Positions 26,017-34,580 of a stretch of 64,000 nt of DNA are shown here, piece after piece; the stretch's first letter is position 1, and each line of letters opens with the position of its first letter. The position numbers were made by a program, and so were the translations under genes. Below the pieces are notes generated by a model. The model was not told the DNA's origin. It was given only the letters and a program-made list of their open reading frames with translations, and searched no databases. Source of the DNA: Cryomorphaceae bacterium (lineage in GTDB: Bacteria > Bacteroidota > Bacteroidia > Flavobacteriales > Schleiferiaceae); contig JAFMBM010000002.1 of the NCBI GenBank assembly GCA_017858515.1, positions 39,785-103,784 of the forward strand. Direction: 5' to 3'.

Positions 26017-26812
26017 AGCCATAGAGCCTACTTTCTTTTTCCAGAGCAAGGAAGCTGAACAAATAAATGCCGGTAAGGGCCTTTGGGTCTTTGCTCCTGA
26101 GTTTGTTCAGCTTTCTATTTTTGAAGTTGATTCTAATTCAGTTGCCTATTCTATTGCCTTCGATTTAGGTGGAAGGAAATCGCCTCAATTAGTACTAAAT
26201 TGTGTGGAATGGGCCTTTAACAATGCTCCTTCCATTGGAGCATTGTCGTCCTTTCATTGTATTTCATTCTTCGAAGCACCTTCTGTTTTTCCTCTTGCCC
26301 TTTTTGATCAATCCGAACAAGAGCAGCTTTTTCGATTTGAAAACACCCAATTTGAAGACTGTCAACTGCTCTTCTCAGTACATTCTATCTTTTCGATAGA
26401 TTGTGTTGAAAGAGTTCCAGATTGGCTCATTCACGGACTTCCACAATTCTCATCGTCTCATTTTAATTGGTCAGGCGGCATGGCTTCCTTTTTACAGAGT
26501 TCTACTCTTGAAAGCAAGAGCTATTTAAAAGCATTCATCCAACCCCATTGCTTTGACGTCTTCATACTAATAGAAGGCAAACTTGAGTTATGCAATCGAT
26601 TTCATTTCAAAACCGTTTCAGACTGCATTTACTTCTTAATGCTTTGTATCCAACAAACTCCGCTTAACCTAGCCATAGATTCATTTGAACTGATCGGTTT
26701 TCATCCTAAAGCGAATGAAATCTCAGGCAGTTTAAGTCAATACATAAAACAACTCCATGTACGTAATTTCAACTCTCATTTCCCCAACACTTTGAATCGC
26801 CTAATTAAATGA
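26000..26812 (+). CDS. DUF3822 family protein
   Basis: The 270-aa protein of unknown function lies directly before rsmD, the standard neighbour of DUF3822 in Bacteroidota. It has the ASKHA-like (actin-like ATPase fold) alternation of strands, for example FDVFILIEGKLELCNRFHF, but no clear catalytic motif that I can read. The start is GTG at 26000, overlapping the previous gene by 17 nt, and its end overlaps the rsmD start by 4 nt, so the three genes are probably co-translated. Confidence 0.75.
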   Translation: MVIGNKAIEPTFFFQSKEAEQINAGKGLWVFAPEFVQLSIFEVDSNSVAYSIAFDLGGRKSPQLVLNCVEWAFNNAPSIGALSSFHCISFFEAPSVFPLALFDQSEQEQLFRFENTQFEDCQLLFSVHSIFSIDCVERVPDWLIHGLPQFSSSHFNWSGGMASFLQSSTLESKSYLKAFIQPHCFDVFILIEGKLELCNRFHFKTVSDCIYFLMLCIQQTPLNLAIDSFELIGFHPKANEISGSLSQYIKQLHVRNFNSHFPNTLNRLIK

Positions 26813-27354
26813 GAGTTATAAGCGGAAAGTACAGGGGGAAACGCATAATGGCTCCCAAAAAACTACCTGTTCGTCCAACCACCGATATGGCCAAGGAATC
26901 ATTATTCAATATTTTGGGACATCATTTCCATTTGGATGAGATTTCTTTTTTAGATCTCTTTTCGGGCACGGGAAACATCAGCTATGAAATGGCATCTCGC
27001 GGATGTGAAGATGTTACGGCAGTGGATCAGGATAGAAACTGCGTTGAGTTCATCAAAAAGATGTCGATGGAAATGAAGTTCGACCATTTTTCAACTATTC
27101 GATCAGAGGCAATGCAATTTCTTAAAGGTCAGTATAGAAAATGGGATGTAATATTCGCCGACCCCCCTTATGAGTTTGCAGGACACCAATTATTAGTGGA
27201 CGAGATTTTTGGAAAAGGAATGCTAGCCGAAGGCGGGATGCTGATTCTAGAGCATGGCCAAGACGTAGACTTTAAAGAGTACGAACATTTAACCATTGTG
27301 AAACGCTATGGAAGTGTTTATTTCAGCTTTTTTGAGTTTCAAGAAAGTGAATAA
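26809..27354 (+). CDS. rsmD: 16S rRNA (guanine(966)-N(2))-methyltransferase
   Basis: Methylates G966 of 16S rRNA during 30S assembly. At 181 aa it is normal length. It begins MRVISGKYRGKRI, has the RPTTDMAKESLFNIL block, SAM motif I FLDLFSGTGNISYEM (about residues 43-57) and the catalytic DPPY (about 124-127). It overlaps the stop of DUF3822 by 4 nt and converges with rdgB, with 32 nt of coding overlap at the 3' ends. Confidence 0.95.
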   Translation: MRVISGKYRGKRIMAPKKLPVRPTTDMAKESLFNILGHHFHLDEISFLDLFSGTGNISYEMASRGCEDVTAVDQDRNCVEFIKKMSMEMKFDHFSTIRSEAMQFLKGQYRKWDVIFADPPYEFAGHQLLVDEIFGKGMLAEGGMLILEHGQDVDFKEYEHLTIVKRYGSVYFSFFEFQESE

Positions 27355-27913
27355 AGGCCGCAAAGGCTCTTGCTCTATGGCTCATAGCATTTTTATCTGC
27401 CAAACTCATTTGAGCAAAACTCTGATTTAATCCTTCTGGAAGAAAAATAGGGTCATAGCCAAAACCCTCATTACCCTTTAATTCAGTTGAAATTAAACCT
27501 TCCACCTTTCCTTCAAAAAGGAAGGCTTCACCTTTGAGGTTTATGTAAGCTATCGCCGTTCTAAATTGTGCCTGTCGATTAGAACTTCCTTCAAGCTCCG
27601 ATAGCAGCTTTTTCATATTATTATCAGCGCTTCTTTCTTCTCCCGCATATCGAGCGCTATAAACCCCTGGCCTTCCTCCTAGAGACAATACTTCTAAGCC
27701 AGTATCATCTGCAAAACAAGCTTTGGAAGTTCGTTCATATATATAACGAGCCTTCATTAAAGCATTGCCTTCTAAGGTATCCCCCGTCTCAGGAATTTCT
27801 TCCTTCAATCCAAGTTCATGAGAAGAAAGAAGTTGGTAGTTTGAAGGTAAAAGGCTCTTTATTTCTGCAATCTTATTTTCATTACTAGAGGCAAAAACCA
27901 AAGTATTAATCAT
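27323..27913 (-). CDS. rdgB: XTP/dITP diphosphatase (RdgB/HAM1 family)
   Basis: Removes non-canonical purine triphosphates (dITP, XTP) from the nucleotide pool. The 196-aa protein starts with the FASSNENKIAEIKSLL nucleotide motif (about residues 7-22). It has the ADDTGLEV and LGGRPGVYSARYAG active-site blocks and GFGYDPIFLPEG near residue 150. Its start overlaps rlmH by 8 nt, and its last 32 nt overlap the end of rsmD on the other strand. Confidence 0.95.
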   Translation of the reverse strand: MINTLVFASSNENKIAEIKSLLPSNYQLLSSHELGLKEEIPETGDTLEGNALMKARYIYERTSKACFADDTGLEVLSLGGRPGVYSARYAGEERSADNNMKKLLSELEGSSNRQAQFRTAIAYINLKGEAFLFEGKVEGLISTELKGNEGFGYDPIFLPEGLNQSFAQMSLADKNAMSHRARAFAAFIHFLETQKS

Positions 27914-28376
27914 TGTGATAGGGTTCGTTTTTTAGGATGGTAAAAGCTCTGTAAAGTTGTTCTAAAAAAATGGGGCGAATGATTTGATGCGAAAAGGTCA
28001 TTTTAGACAGACTTAAACTAGCTTGGCTTCGATTTCGAACGGCCTCATGAAAACCAAAAGCCCCTCCAACCAAAAAAACCAATCGCTTAGGCCCCATATT
28101 CATCCACTTTTGCAATTGATCCGAAAAGCCCCTACTGGTCCAATAACTGCCATTTTCATCAAGGAGGATGAGAAAGTCAGAATCTTGAATTGCTTTTAAC
28201 TGAAGATCACGTTCGGCCAAAAGCAAAAGATTTTTATCAGACGATTTTAGTTTAACCTGCTTAATTTCAATTGTTTGAAAACGAACATAATGCTTCAGTC
28301 TTTTTTCAAACTGATTCATCAAATTCTCAATTTCAGAACTATCTGTTTTACCTGTAAGAAGAAATACAATCTCCAA
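27906..28376 (-). CDS. rlmH: 23S rRNA (pseudouridine(1915)-N(3))-methyltransferase
   Basis: SPOUT-class methyltransferase acting on assembled 70S ribosomes. At 156 aa it has the family length. The SAM-knot signature FLVGGAFGF (about residues 99-107) and the C-terminal LSKMTFSHQIIRPIFLEQLYRAF are diagnostic. The start codon is TTG at 28376. It is divergent from nadC (44 nt between starts) and co-transcribed with rdgB. Confidence 0.95.
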   Translation of the reverse strand: MEIVFLLTGKTDSSEIENLMNQFEKRLKHYVRFQTIEIKQVKLKSSDKNLLLLAERDLQLKAIQDSDFLILLDENGSYWTSRGFSDQLQKWMNMGPKRLVFLVGGAFGFHEAVRNRSQASLSLSKMTFSHQIIRPIFLEQLYRAFTILKNEPYHND

Positions 28377-28420
28377 GCTCTTCTTCGTTATTTTCGCCTA
28401 AATATAAGTCCATACCTTTT

Positions 28421-29263
28421 ATGAATTTTTCACTTTTAAACGAACATTTTAAAGCGGCTCTTGCTGAGGATTTAGGCGATGGAGATCATTCTTCGCTTGC
28501 ATGTATTCCCGCTACAGCCGAAGGAAGGGCTCATTTATTGGTGAAAGAAGACTGTGTTTTAGCTGGAATATCGCTGGCGGAACACCTTTTTGACCTCTTA
28601 GGAAAGAACTTACGATTTGAGGCTAAAATGAGTGATGGCGATTTTGCCAAGCAAGGCGATATCGCATTTGTAGTGGAAGGTCCATCCACCCAACTTTTAA
28701 CGCTAGAGCGATTGGTATTAAACTATATGCAGAGGCTTTCTGGAATTGCTACTCAAGCAAATCGATATGCCCAAATGGTGGAAGGAACTAAAACCAAAGT
28801 ATTAGACACCCGAAAAACAACCCCTGGACTCCGACTGCTTGAAAAATGGGCAGTAAGTCTCGGAGGTTGTTACAATCATAGAATTGGTTTGTATGATATG
28901 ATTATGCTCAAAGACAATCATATCGATTTTGCTGGTGGAATTGAGGCTGCAATCCACAAAACCAAGGAGTATCTCCTTAAAACGAATAAAAAACTTTCTA
29001 TTGAAGTTGAAGTTAGAAACTTTGAAGAATTAGAAACTGTTTTACGCGTGGGAGGAATACAAAGAATTATGTTGGATAATTTTAATATTGAAGACACCCT
29101 TAAAGCGGTTGAAATAATAGATGGGAGGTTTGAAATAGAATCGTCGGGAGGAATAACCAAAGAAACCCTTTATGAATATGCTAAGTGCGGAGTCGATTAT
29201 ATTTCAGTAGGTGCGCTTACACATCAGATTAAAAGTGTTGATTTGAGCTTAAAAGCATTTTAA
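28421..29263 (+). CDS. nadC: nicotinate-nucleotide pyrophosphorylase (carboxylating)
   Basis: Converts quinolinate and PRPP to nicotinate mononucleotide in de novo NAD synthesis. At 280 aa it has EDLGDGDHSS near the N-terminus, ERLVLNYMQRLSGIAT, the PRPP/quinolinate region DTRKTTPGLRLLEKWAV (about residues 127-143), and the end of the barrel MLDNF...ESSGGI. Its ATG directly follows a TACCTTTT -7-like element with no spacer. The next gene starts at the base after its stop. Confidence 0.96.
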   Translation: MNFSLLNEHFKAALAEDLGDGDHSSLACIPATAEGRAHLLVKEDCVLAGISLAEHLFDLLGKNLRFEAKMSDGDFAKQGDIAFVVEGPSTQLLTLERLVLNYMQRLSGIATQANRYAQMVEGTKTKVLDTRKTTPGLRLLEKWAVSLGGCYNHRIGLYDMIMLKDNHIDFAGGIEAAIHKTKEYLLKTNKKLSIEVEVRNFEELETVLRVGGIQRIMLDNFNIEDTLKAVEIIDGRFEIESSGGITKETLYEYAKCGVDYISVGALTHQIKSVDLSLKAF

Positions 29264-30181
29264 TTGAAGTTTCTAATTAAAATCTGGCGTTCCATCTCCA
29301 TTTCATTCATTCGTTGGTCAGGCAAAGTTCCAGTGCCTTTCTTAGAAGGAATGACTTTATGGGAGGTAATTAGCGTATTTATCAAAGCCATATCAGAAGG
29401 AAGTTTGAGCACAAGAGCAGCAAGTTTGAGCTTTAGCTTTTTTATGGCTTTGTTCCCAGGCCTTCTTTTCTTCTTCACCATTATTCCATACATCCCCGTT
29501 GAAAATCTTCAAGAACAAATATTCATCCTTCTAAAAGATATCCTTCCTCCTACTTCTTATGACGCCGCTCTCTCAACCATTGAAGATATCGTAAGCAATC
29601 CGAATTCGGGTTTATTGAGCTTTGGATTTATCGCTGCCATGCTTTTCGCTACCAATGGCACCAATGCCTTGTTGAGTAGCTTTGGGCAAACGGTGCACAA
29701 TCTTGAAAACGTGGGATTTTGGAAACAGTACTTCTACTCTTTCATGCTCACCTTAGTTTTCAGTGTGGTATTTGTAATCAGCATTTCAGCCTTAACCCTT
29801 TCTCAATCCGTATTAAATTACTTTGTAGCTAAAGGTTGGATTAATGTAGACGTGGCTACCCTCATACTAGACTCGAGATGGGTTCTTTTATTATTAATCC
29901 TATTGTTAAGTACATCCTTTCTCTATTTTCTTTCTCCTCTTAGAGGTAAGCAATGGGGATTTTTGTCTCCTGGTGCCTATTTGGCTACAGCCTTAGTCAT
30001 CATTTCATCTTGGGGATTTGGCTATTATGTTGAAAATTTCTCTCAATACAACAAATTGTACGGCTCCATCGGAACTCTTATGGTTATTTTGCTTTGGATT
30101 TATTTAAATGCATTTGTACTTCTAATTGGTTTTGAACTAAATATGAGTATAAGTGTTGCTAAAAAGAAGCACAAAAATTGA
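29264..30181 (+). CDS. YihY/virulence factor BrkB family inner-membrane protein
   Basis: The 305-aa polytopic protein has about six transmembrane helices and the family pattern AASLSFSFFMALFPGLLFF (about residues 46-64). Later it carries FLSPLRGKQWGFLSPGA and the YNKLYGSIGTLMVILLWIYLNAFVLLIGFELN signature in the last third, given here only as its location (about 260-291). The transport or membrane role is not established for the family. The start is TTG, immediately after the nadC stop. Confidence 0.9.
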   Translation: MKFLIKIWRSISISFIRWSGKVPVPFLEGMTLWEVISVFIKAISEGSLSTRAASLSFSFFMALFPGLLFFFTIIPYIPVENLQEQIFILLKDILPPTSYDAALSTIEDIVSNPNSGLLSFGFIAAMLFATNGTNALLSSFGQTVHNLENVGFWKQYFYSFMLTLVFSVVFVISISALTLSQSVLNYFVAKGWINVDVATLILDSRWVLLLLILLLSTSFLYFLSPLRGKQWGFLSPGAYLATALVIISSWGFGYYVENFSQYNKLYGSIGTLMVILLWIYLNAFVLLIGFELNMSISVAKKKHKN

Positions 30182-30199
30182 ACTTAAAAGTCAAAAGCT

Positions 30200-30631
30200 G
30201 TGAGAATTAAATTAATCGGGTTAATCCTCTTCTTTGCCAGTAGTTTATTTGGCCAAAAAGCAGACGAAATTGTAGGTGTTTGGTGGAATGCTGAAAAAGA
30301 TGGACGTGTGGAAGTCTACAAAAAAGGCGATCAATATTTTGGAAAGATCGAGTATATCAAAGAGAATAAAAATCTGGATGGCACTGCACCTTTGAAAGAC
30401 CGGAATAACCCAAATGAAAGCTTTAGAGAAAGAGTATTGCTAGGAACGGTTATACTTACCAATCTAAAATGGGATGGTACAGAGTGGGAAGGAGGAGAAA
30501 TCTACGATTCTAAAACGGGAAATACATACTCTTGCTTTGCCAAAATGCAGAAAGATGGCACACTGTATTTTAAAGGATATATAGGACTATCTATTATAGG
30601 CAGAAGCACGATTTGGACTCGCTATAAATAA
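30200..30631 (+). CDS. DUF2147 domain secreted protein
   Basis: The 143-aa protein has a signal peptide (about 1-18, ending SLFGQ). The DUF2147 fold follows: GVWWNAEKDGRVEVYK at about 26-41, then YFGKIEYIKE, and near the C-terminus LYFKGYIGLSIIGRSTIWTR. DUF2147 is a small beta-barrel domain, probably periplasmic, of unknown ligand. The start is GTG at 30200, 18 nt after the YihY gene, so it may be the last gene of the nadC operon. Confidence 0.85.
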   Translation: MRIKLIGLILFFASSLFGQKADEIVGVWWNAEKDGRVEVYKKGDQYFGKIEYIKENKNLDGTAPLKDRNNPNESFRERVLLGTVILTNLKWDGTEWEGGEIYDSKTGNTYSCFAKMQKDGTLYFKGYIGLSIIGRSTIWTRYK

Positions 30632-30662
30632 GCACTTCCTTCGCATAGCCGAGTTTTATTTG

Positions 30663-30670
30663 CACCTTTG
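30663..30670 (+). promoter_or_regulatory. -7-like promoter element before the glycosyltransferase
   Basis: CACCTTTG is one base off TAnnTTTG (C for the first T) and ends 5 nt before the ATG at 30676. Confidence 0.4.
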
Positions 30671-30675
30671 CGATT

Positions 30676-31821
30676 ATGCCAAAAAAGGTTGCATTTATAC
30701 AAAATAGAGTTCAAAGAGGCGGTCGCTTTCAAGTTACAGCGGAAATGACTCGTGTATTCAATTCTATAGGGATTGTACCAGATTTCATCTGCTACCGATC
30801 TCGGATAGATTTAGATGAAATCAAGAGATCTTACGGTGCAGAGCTTGAACTCAATTTTATAGAAATCAAAGAACCTACTCTTCCATTTGAATGGAATATA
30901 TTGGCTTTCAACAAGTCAGTGGGAAAGTATTTGAGAAACTATGATCTTGTTATTAACTCAAACAATACTTCATTCGGCCTAAAAACAGAAGTTCCTCTTA
31001 TAAGTTATGTGCATTTCCCAAGGAAATACCGCTTGCGTTCGCCATTAAAATCGATTCACTTTCCAGAGGGGCCTGATAAAAAGTGGCTCGATTTAGCGAA
31101 TGATCCGTTTAAAATAGTTCATCATTATTATAAGTTCGACACCCGTGTTTCGGCAGGCGATTTTCAGATCGTAAACTCAAAATTTACGGGAGACTCTTTG
31201 CTTGCGTCATATCCCATGATCCAGTTCACTTGCATATATCCACCTGTGAATGAGGTGGACAACATTCCATCTCATTTTCCAATTAAAAAGTCGAAACAAG
31301 TAGTAAGTCTTGGCCGATTTTCTCCAGACAAACGACAATTAGAGCAAATAGAAATAGCCTCTCAACTAGCTGAATTTCAATTTTATTTAGTTGGATTTAT
31401 AAATAATGAAGCCTACTTTGAAAAGTGTAAGCAGAAGATTGAGTCTTTAAAACTGAAGAATGTGAATTTAGTTGGAAATGCCTCAGCCTTGGAAAGAAAG
31501 AAGATCTTAGATGAATCGGAGTATTTCCTTCACAACCTCAGAAATGAACCTTTTGGAATTACCACGGTTCAAGCCATTGCCTCTGGTTGCTATCCCATTG
31601 TACACAACAGTGGTGGACAAAAAGAAATCGTTGAAAAGGCTGCCCAGCGATTCAATGATATCACATCCGCCATTGAATGCTTTCATAGAGCCGCTCAATT
31701 GAGTTTAGAGGAAAAAAAGAGCGAAGTGAAGAAATTAGTAGAGACTCTTCCATTGTATTCAGCGAAGAAATTCCAGAAAGATTTTCAGAAATGCATTGAA
31801 AAAAGTTTGGGCCAAGAATGA
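30676..31821 (+). CDS. glycosyltransferase family 4-like protein
   Basis: The 381-aa GT-B fold enzyme is probably in surface glycan assembly. The N-terminal domain has QNRVQRGGRFQVTAEM, and the acceptor region contains SYVHFPRKYRL. The nucleotide-sugar domain has VVSLGRFSPDKRQ (about residues 211-223) and EPFGITTVQAIASGCYPIVHNSGG near residue 295. The second acidic residue of the classical EX7E motif is Gln here (E..Q), as happens in some ALG11-like enzymes. It overlaps the sulfotransferase start by 4 nt, so the two are probably co-translated. Confidence 0.85.
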   Translation: MPKKVAFIQNRVQRGGRFQVTAEMTRVFNSIGIVPDFICYRSRIDLDEIKRSYGAELELNFIEIKEPTLPFEWNILAFNKSVGKYLRNYDLVINSNNTSFGLKTEVPLISYVHFPRKYRLRSPLKSIHFPEGPDKKWLDLANDPFKIVHHYYKFDTRVSAGDFQIVNSKFTGDSLLASYPMIQFTCIYPPVNEVDNIPSHFPIKKSKQVVSLGRFSPDKRQLEQIEIASQLAEFQFYLVGFINNEAYFEKCKQKIESLKLKNVNLVGNASALERKKILDESEYFLHNLRNEPFGITTVQAIASGCYPIVHNSGGQKEIVEKAAQRFNDITSAIECFHRAAQLSLEEKKSEVKKLVETLPLYSAKKFQKDFQKCIEKSLGQE

Positions 31822-32657
31822 AGACACTAGAAATACTTCGACTTTGGTTGAAACAACAAAAAAACTTTCTTCCCGAGCTAAAAGCACAGGCTAATCGCTA
31901 CTCAAAAATTAACGATGCGCATGGTTTACCTGATCGAGTACTTTCTGAAAGCAAAGCGGTATTTATACTTTCCACTGGGAGGGCAGGAACTCAGTTTATT
32001 ACAGAACTCATTGATGGTACACTGGGATGGGATGTAGTGCATGAACCCCAACCAGAATTGCTTTACACGAGTCGTTGGGCCTATGAAAATCAGAATTCTT
32101 TGCCTGAAATTAAGGCGGCATTCTTAGCCGCGCGTTATGAGATTCTTCGAAATTCGTATTTGAAGAATTTTAGATATCTGGAAACCAACAATAGAATAAG
32201 CTTTCTGGCTCCAGCTATTGCCGAAATTCTTCCAAATGCCAAGTTTATTCATCTAGTCCGGAAACCAGAATCCTTTGTAAAAAGTGGTATGCTCCGCAAT
32301 TGGTTCACCAACGAGCACTTAACAGATGAGGGAAGAATCTTCCCTAAGTCGGATGGTCCAAAAACCCAAGAAGAAAAAATTGGATGGCTTTGGAATGAAA
32401 CCAATCGCTTTATTCACGAATTTGGGAAAACAATGTCTTCTGAACGCTTTTTGACTTTACGTTCAGAAGATCTTTTTCAAAAAAATGAAAGTGTTAAAAG
32501 TTTATTTTCTTTTCTAGACTTAGCTTATCCTGGTGATGATCACATTACCAAGCTTCGCAATAAGCCAGTTAATCAGTCAAAAAAGAAAAGCAGCACCGTA
32601 TCACTAGAAGGAAGCTGGAAAACATGGACTCCTTTAGCGAGTAAATTCAACTATTAG
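31818..32657 (+). CDS. sulfotransferase family protein
   Basis: PAPS-dependent sulfotransferase, inferred. In the 279-aa protein the 5'-phosphosulfate loop is FILSTGRAGTQF (about residues 48-59) and the 3'-phosphate binding segment is FIHLVRKPESFVKSG (about 148-162). There is no signal peptide. The start overlaps the upstream glycosyltransferase, suggesting that the sugar chain it builds is sulfated. Confidence 0.82.
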   Translation: MKTLEILRLWLKQQKNFLPELKAQANRYSKINDAHGLPDRVLSESKAVFILSTGRAGTQFITELIDGTLGWDVVHEPQPELLYTSRWAYENQNSLPEIKAAFLAARYEILRNSYLKNFRYLETNNRISFLAPAIAEILPNAKFIHLVRKPESFVKSGMLRNWFTNEHLTDEGRIFPKSDGPKTQEEKIGWLWNETNRFIHEFGKTMSSERFLTLRSEDLFQKNESVKSLFSFLDLAYPGDDHITKLRNKPVNQSKKKSSTVSLEGSWKTWTPLASKFNY

Positions 32658-32740
32658 TTAATTTAAAGCTTTTAGTTGTCTATCGCTCATTTAAAGAACT
32701 CATTTGAAATATTATTCAATCATCCTAAGAATAGAGCCGT

Positions 32741-32748
32741 TATTTTTG
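32741..32748 (+). promoter_or_regulatory. -7 promoter element before the LamG protein gene
   Basis: TATTTTTG matches TAnnTTTG and ends 4 nt before the GTG start at 32753, the same spacing as at fmt, rfbC and the RecD-like helicase. Confidence 0.55.
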
Positions 32749-32752
32749 CAAT

Positions 32753-34297
32753 GTGAATTCGATTATCAAACTATTTATTTTCAATTTTCTCTGTTTATCC
32801 GTTCTTGAAGGGCAGATAACGAACGGACAAATTCTCCACCTTCCATTTAATGGAACTCCCTTGGATATTTCTAGTTCAGGACTAAATGGAACACCTATTG
32901 GCAGTCCGATCTATGTTACCGGCTTCGACAACACGCCCGGAGGTGCCATCCGACTAAATGGTTCCAATCAAGCCATCGATCTTCCTGCCAACTCCATACT
33001 TCGTCCGAGTGGTGTTACTGTCTCTTTTGCCTTTTGGATAAATCCATCCAACCTAACGAGCAATTGGGATCCTATTTTTAACCTAGACCAAACCCCTGTT
33101 GTCTGGAATGGATACTGGTGCGCTGCAACCGATACCTGGCTTGCCTTCTATTTTGGAGACGGTGGACTAGCGGGTCCTGCTTCGCGTCAAACGGGTTCTA
33201 TAAACTATTCACTTCCGCTTAATACATGGACACACGTTGTGGGAATCATTCGAGGTCCGAATGATTTTGATATTTATATAGACTGTGTGCAGCAAACGGT
33301 AAACTATCAGGGTACAGGTGGTGGAATAAGCTGGACGGGCAACAACGGTTCCATTGGAAAGGGTCCCGATGGCAACCTAATTCCAAATTACAAGTATTTC
33401 GATGGCGCAATAGATGAGTTCCGTATGTGGAATAGAGAATTACTAGCTTCTGAAATTCAACAACTTTGCACAACAACCTGCACGAACGATACCGTTCGGC
33501 TGATAGAAAATATTTGCGAAGGCGATTCTATTCTGTTCAACAATAGATGGAGAAAAAGCACTGGTTTTTACACTTCTATCAACAATCTTCCGAATGGCTG
33601 TGATTCTATTTCATTCCTTACCTTAAACTCTTGGCCTCAAATAAACAATACCATTATAGATACTATTTGTGCTGGACAGGAATACGATTTTAATGGCCGA
33701 ATTCTAAATAGTTCAGGAGTTTACACAGACAATTCTCAATCTGTGTATGGCTGTGACAGTAACTATACACTCAACCTTACCGTTTTGACTGCTACTGACA
33801 GTATTTGGATTAGTACCTCTGGAAATCCATGTACGAACGACACTTTAACTCTAACAGCAAATGGCCCTGCTAGCCGAATTATTTGGAATACCGGAGATAC
33901 CGCCAGGTCTATTCAAGTAATACGAAACGGGCTCTATGAAATCACTAGTTCAGGCAGCTGTGGTAACAAGCGAACGAGTTATTTATTGGATAATCCTTGC
34001 TTGATTTCCTTGGGACAACCTCCAAAAAAATTATACGTACCCACTGCATTTACGCCTAATAGAGATGGAGTAAACGAAATTTTTCTACCAAGAGGAAATG
34101 GAATCCAAGAAATGCATATGACGATCTATAATCGTTGGGGCGAGATAATTTTCGAAACCAAAGATCTCAATAAAGGCTGGAATGGAAACTCAAATGGCAT
34201 TCCTCAACCACCTGGCATCTATTTCTACGTAATCAATTGCGTTTTTGAAGGTTATGTGTTCAGACAAGAGAATGGATACGTTCGTCTTCTGAAATAA
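32753..34297 (+). CDS. secreted LamG-domain protein with T9SS type B sorting domain
   Basis: The 514-aa protein has a signal peptide (about 1-20). A LamG/concanavalin-like domain follows (about 25-235) with VSFAFWINPSNL, WTHVVGIIRG and the family end IDEFRMWNREL. Two cysteine-containing repeats come next (ICEGDSILFNNRW and ICAGQEYDFNGR, about 255-340). The C-terminal gliding-motility type domain contains VPTAFTPNRDGVNEIF, YNRWGEIIFE and WNGNSNG and ends in GYVRLLK. It is exported to the cell surface by T9SS; the ligand is unknown. The start is GTG with a consensus promoter box 4 nt upstream. Confidence 0.9.
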   Translation: MNSIIKLFIFNFLCLSVLEGQITNGQILHLPFNGTPLDISSSGLNGTPIGSPIYVTGFDNTPGGAIRLNGSNQAIDLPANSILRPSGVTVSFAFWINPSNLTSNWDPIFNLDQTPVVWNGYWCAATDTWLAFYFGDGGLAGPASRQTGSINYSLPLNTWTHVVGIIRGPNDFDIYIDCVQQTVNYQGTGGGISWTGNNGSIGKGPDGNLIPNYKYFDGAIDEFRMWNRELLASEIQQLCTTTCTNDTVRLIENICEGDSILFNNRWRKSTGFYTSINNLPNGCDSISFLTLNSWPQINNTIIDTICAGQEYDFNGRILNSSGVYTDNSQSVYGCDSNYTLNLTVLTATDSIWISTSGNPCTNDTLTLTANGPASRIIWNTGDTARSIQVIRNGLYEITSSGSCGNKRTSYLLDNPCLISLGQPPKKLYVPTAFTPNRDGVNEIFLPRGNGIQEMHMTIYNRWGEIIFETKDLNKGWNGNSNGIPQPPGIYFYVINCVFEGYVFRQENGYVRLLK

Positions 34298-34580
34298 CAC
34301 AGCTTACTCAGTAATAAATACTGCTATCCAAAATTGCTTTCTCATTCCACCTATTCCTCAATTCAGAGGTTACTATAATGTAAAAAAGGACAACCACCAT
34401 TAGGTTTTAAAAGAAACCATGGATTTGAATTCTGAGTTTAGATGTTCTTAATTAAACTTCTTTCAACTTAAATCTTTCCTTCTTAGCTTATTAGGTATAA
34501 GGCATTAGCTTAATAAAAAATTCATGCCAATTTCAGAAGAAATCAATTTAGAGATAATTGATAGAATGGGGTTCACTAGG

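Noticed and set aside
34298..34580. Possible short gene between the LamG gene and the flippase
   Set aside because: Stops are frequent in all frames and no start plus motif combination stands out.
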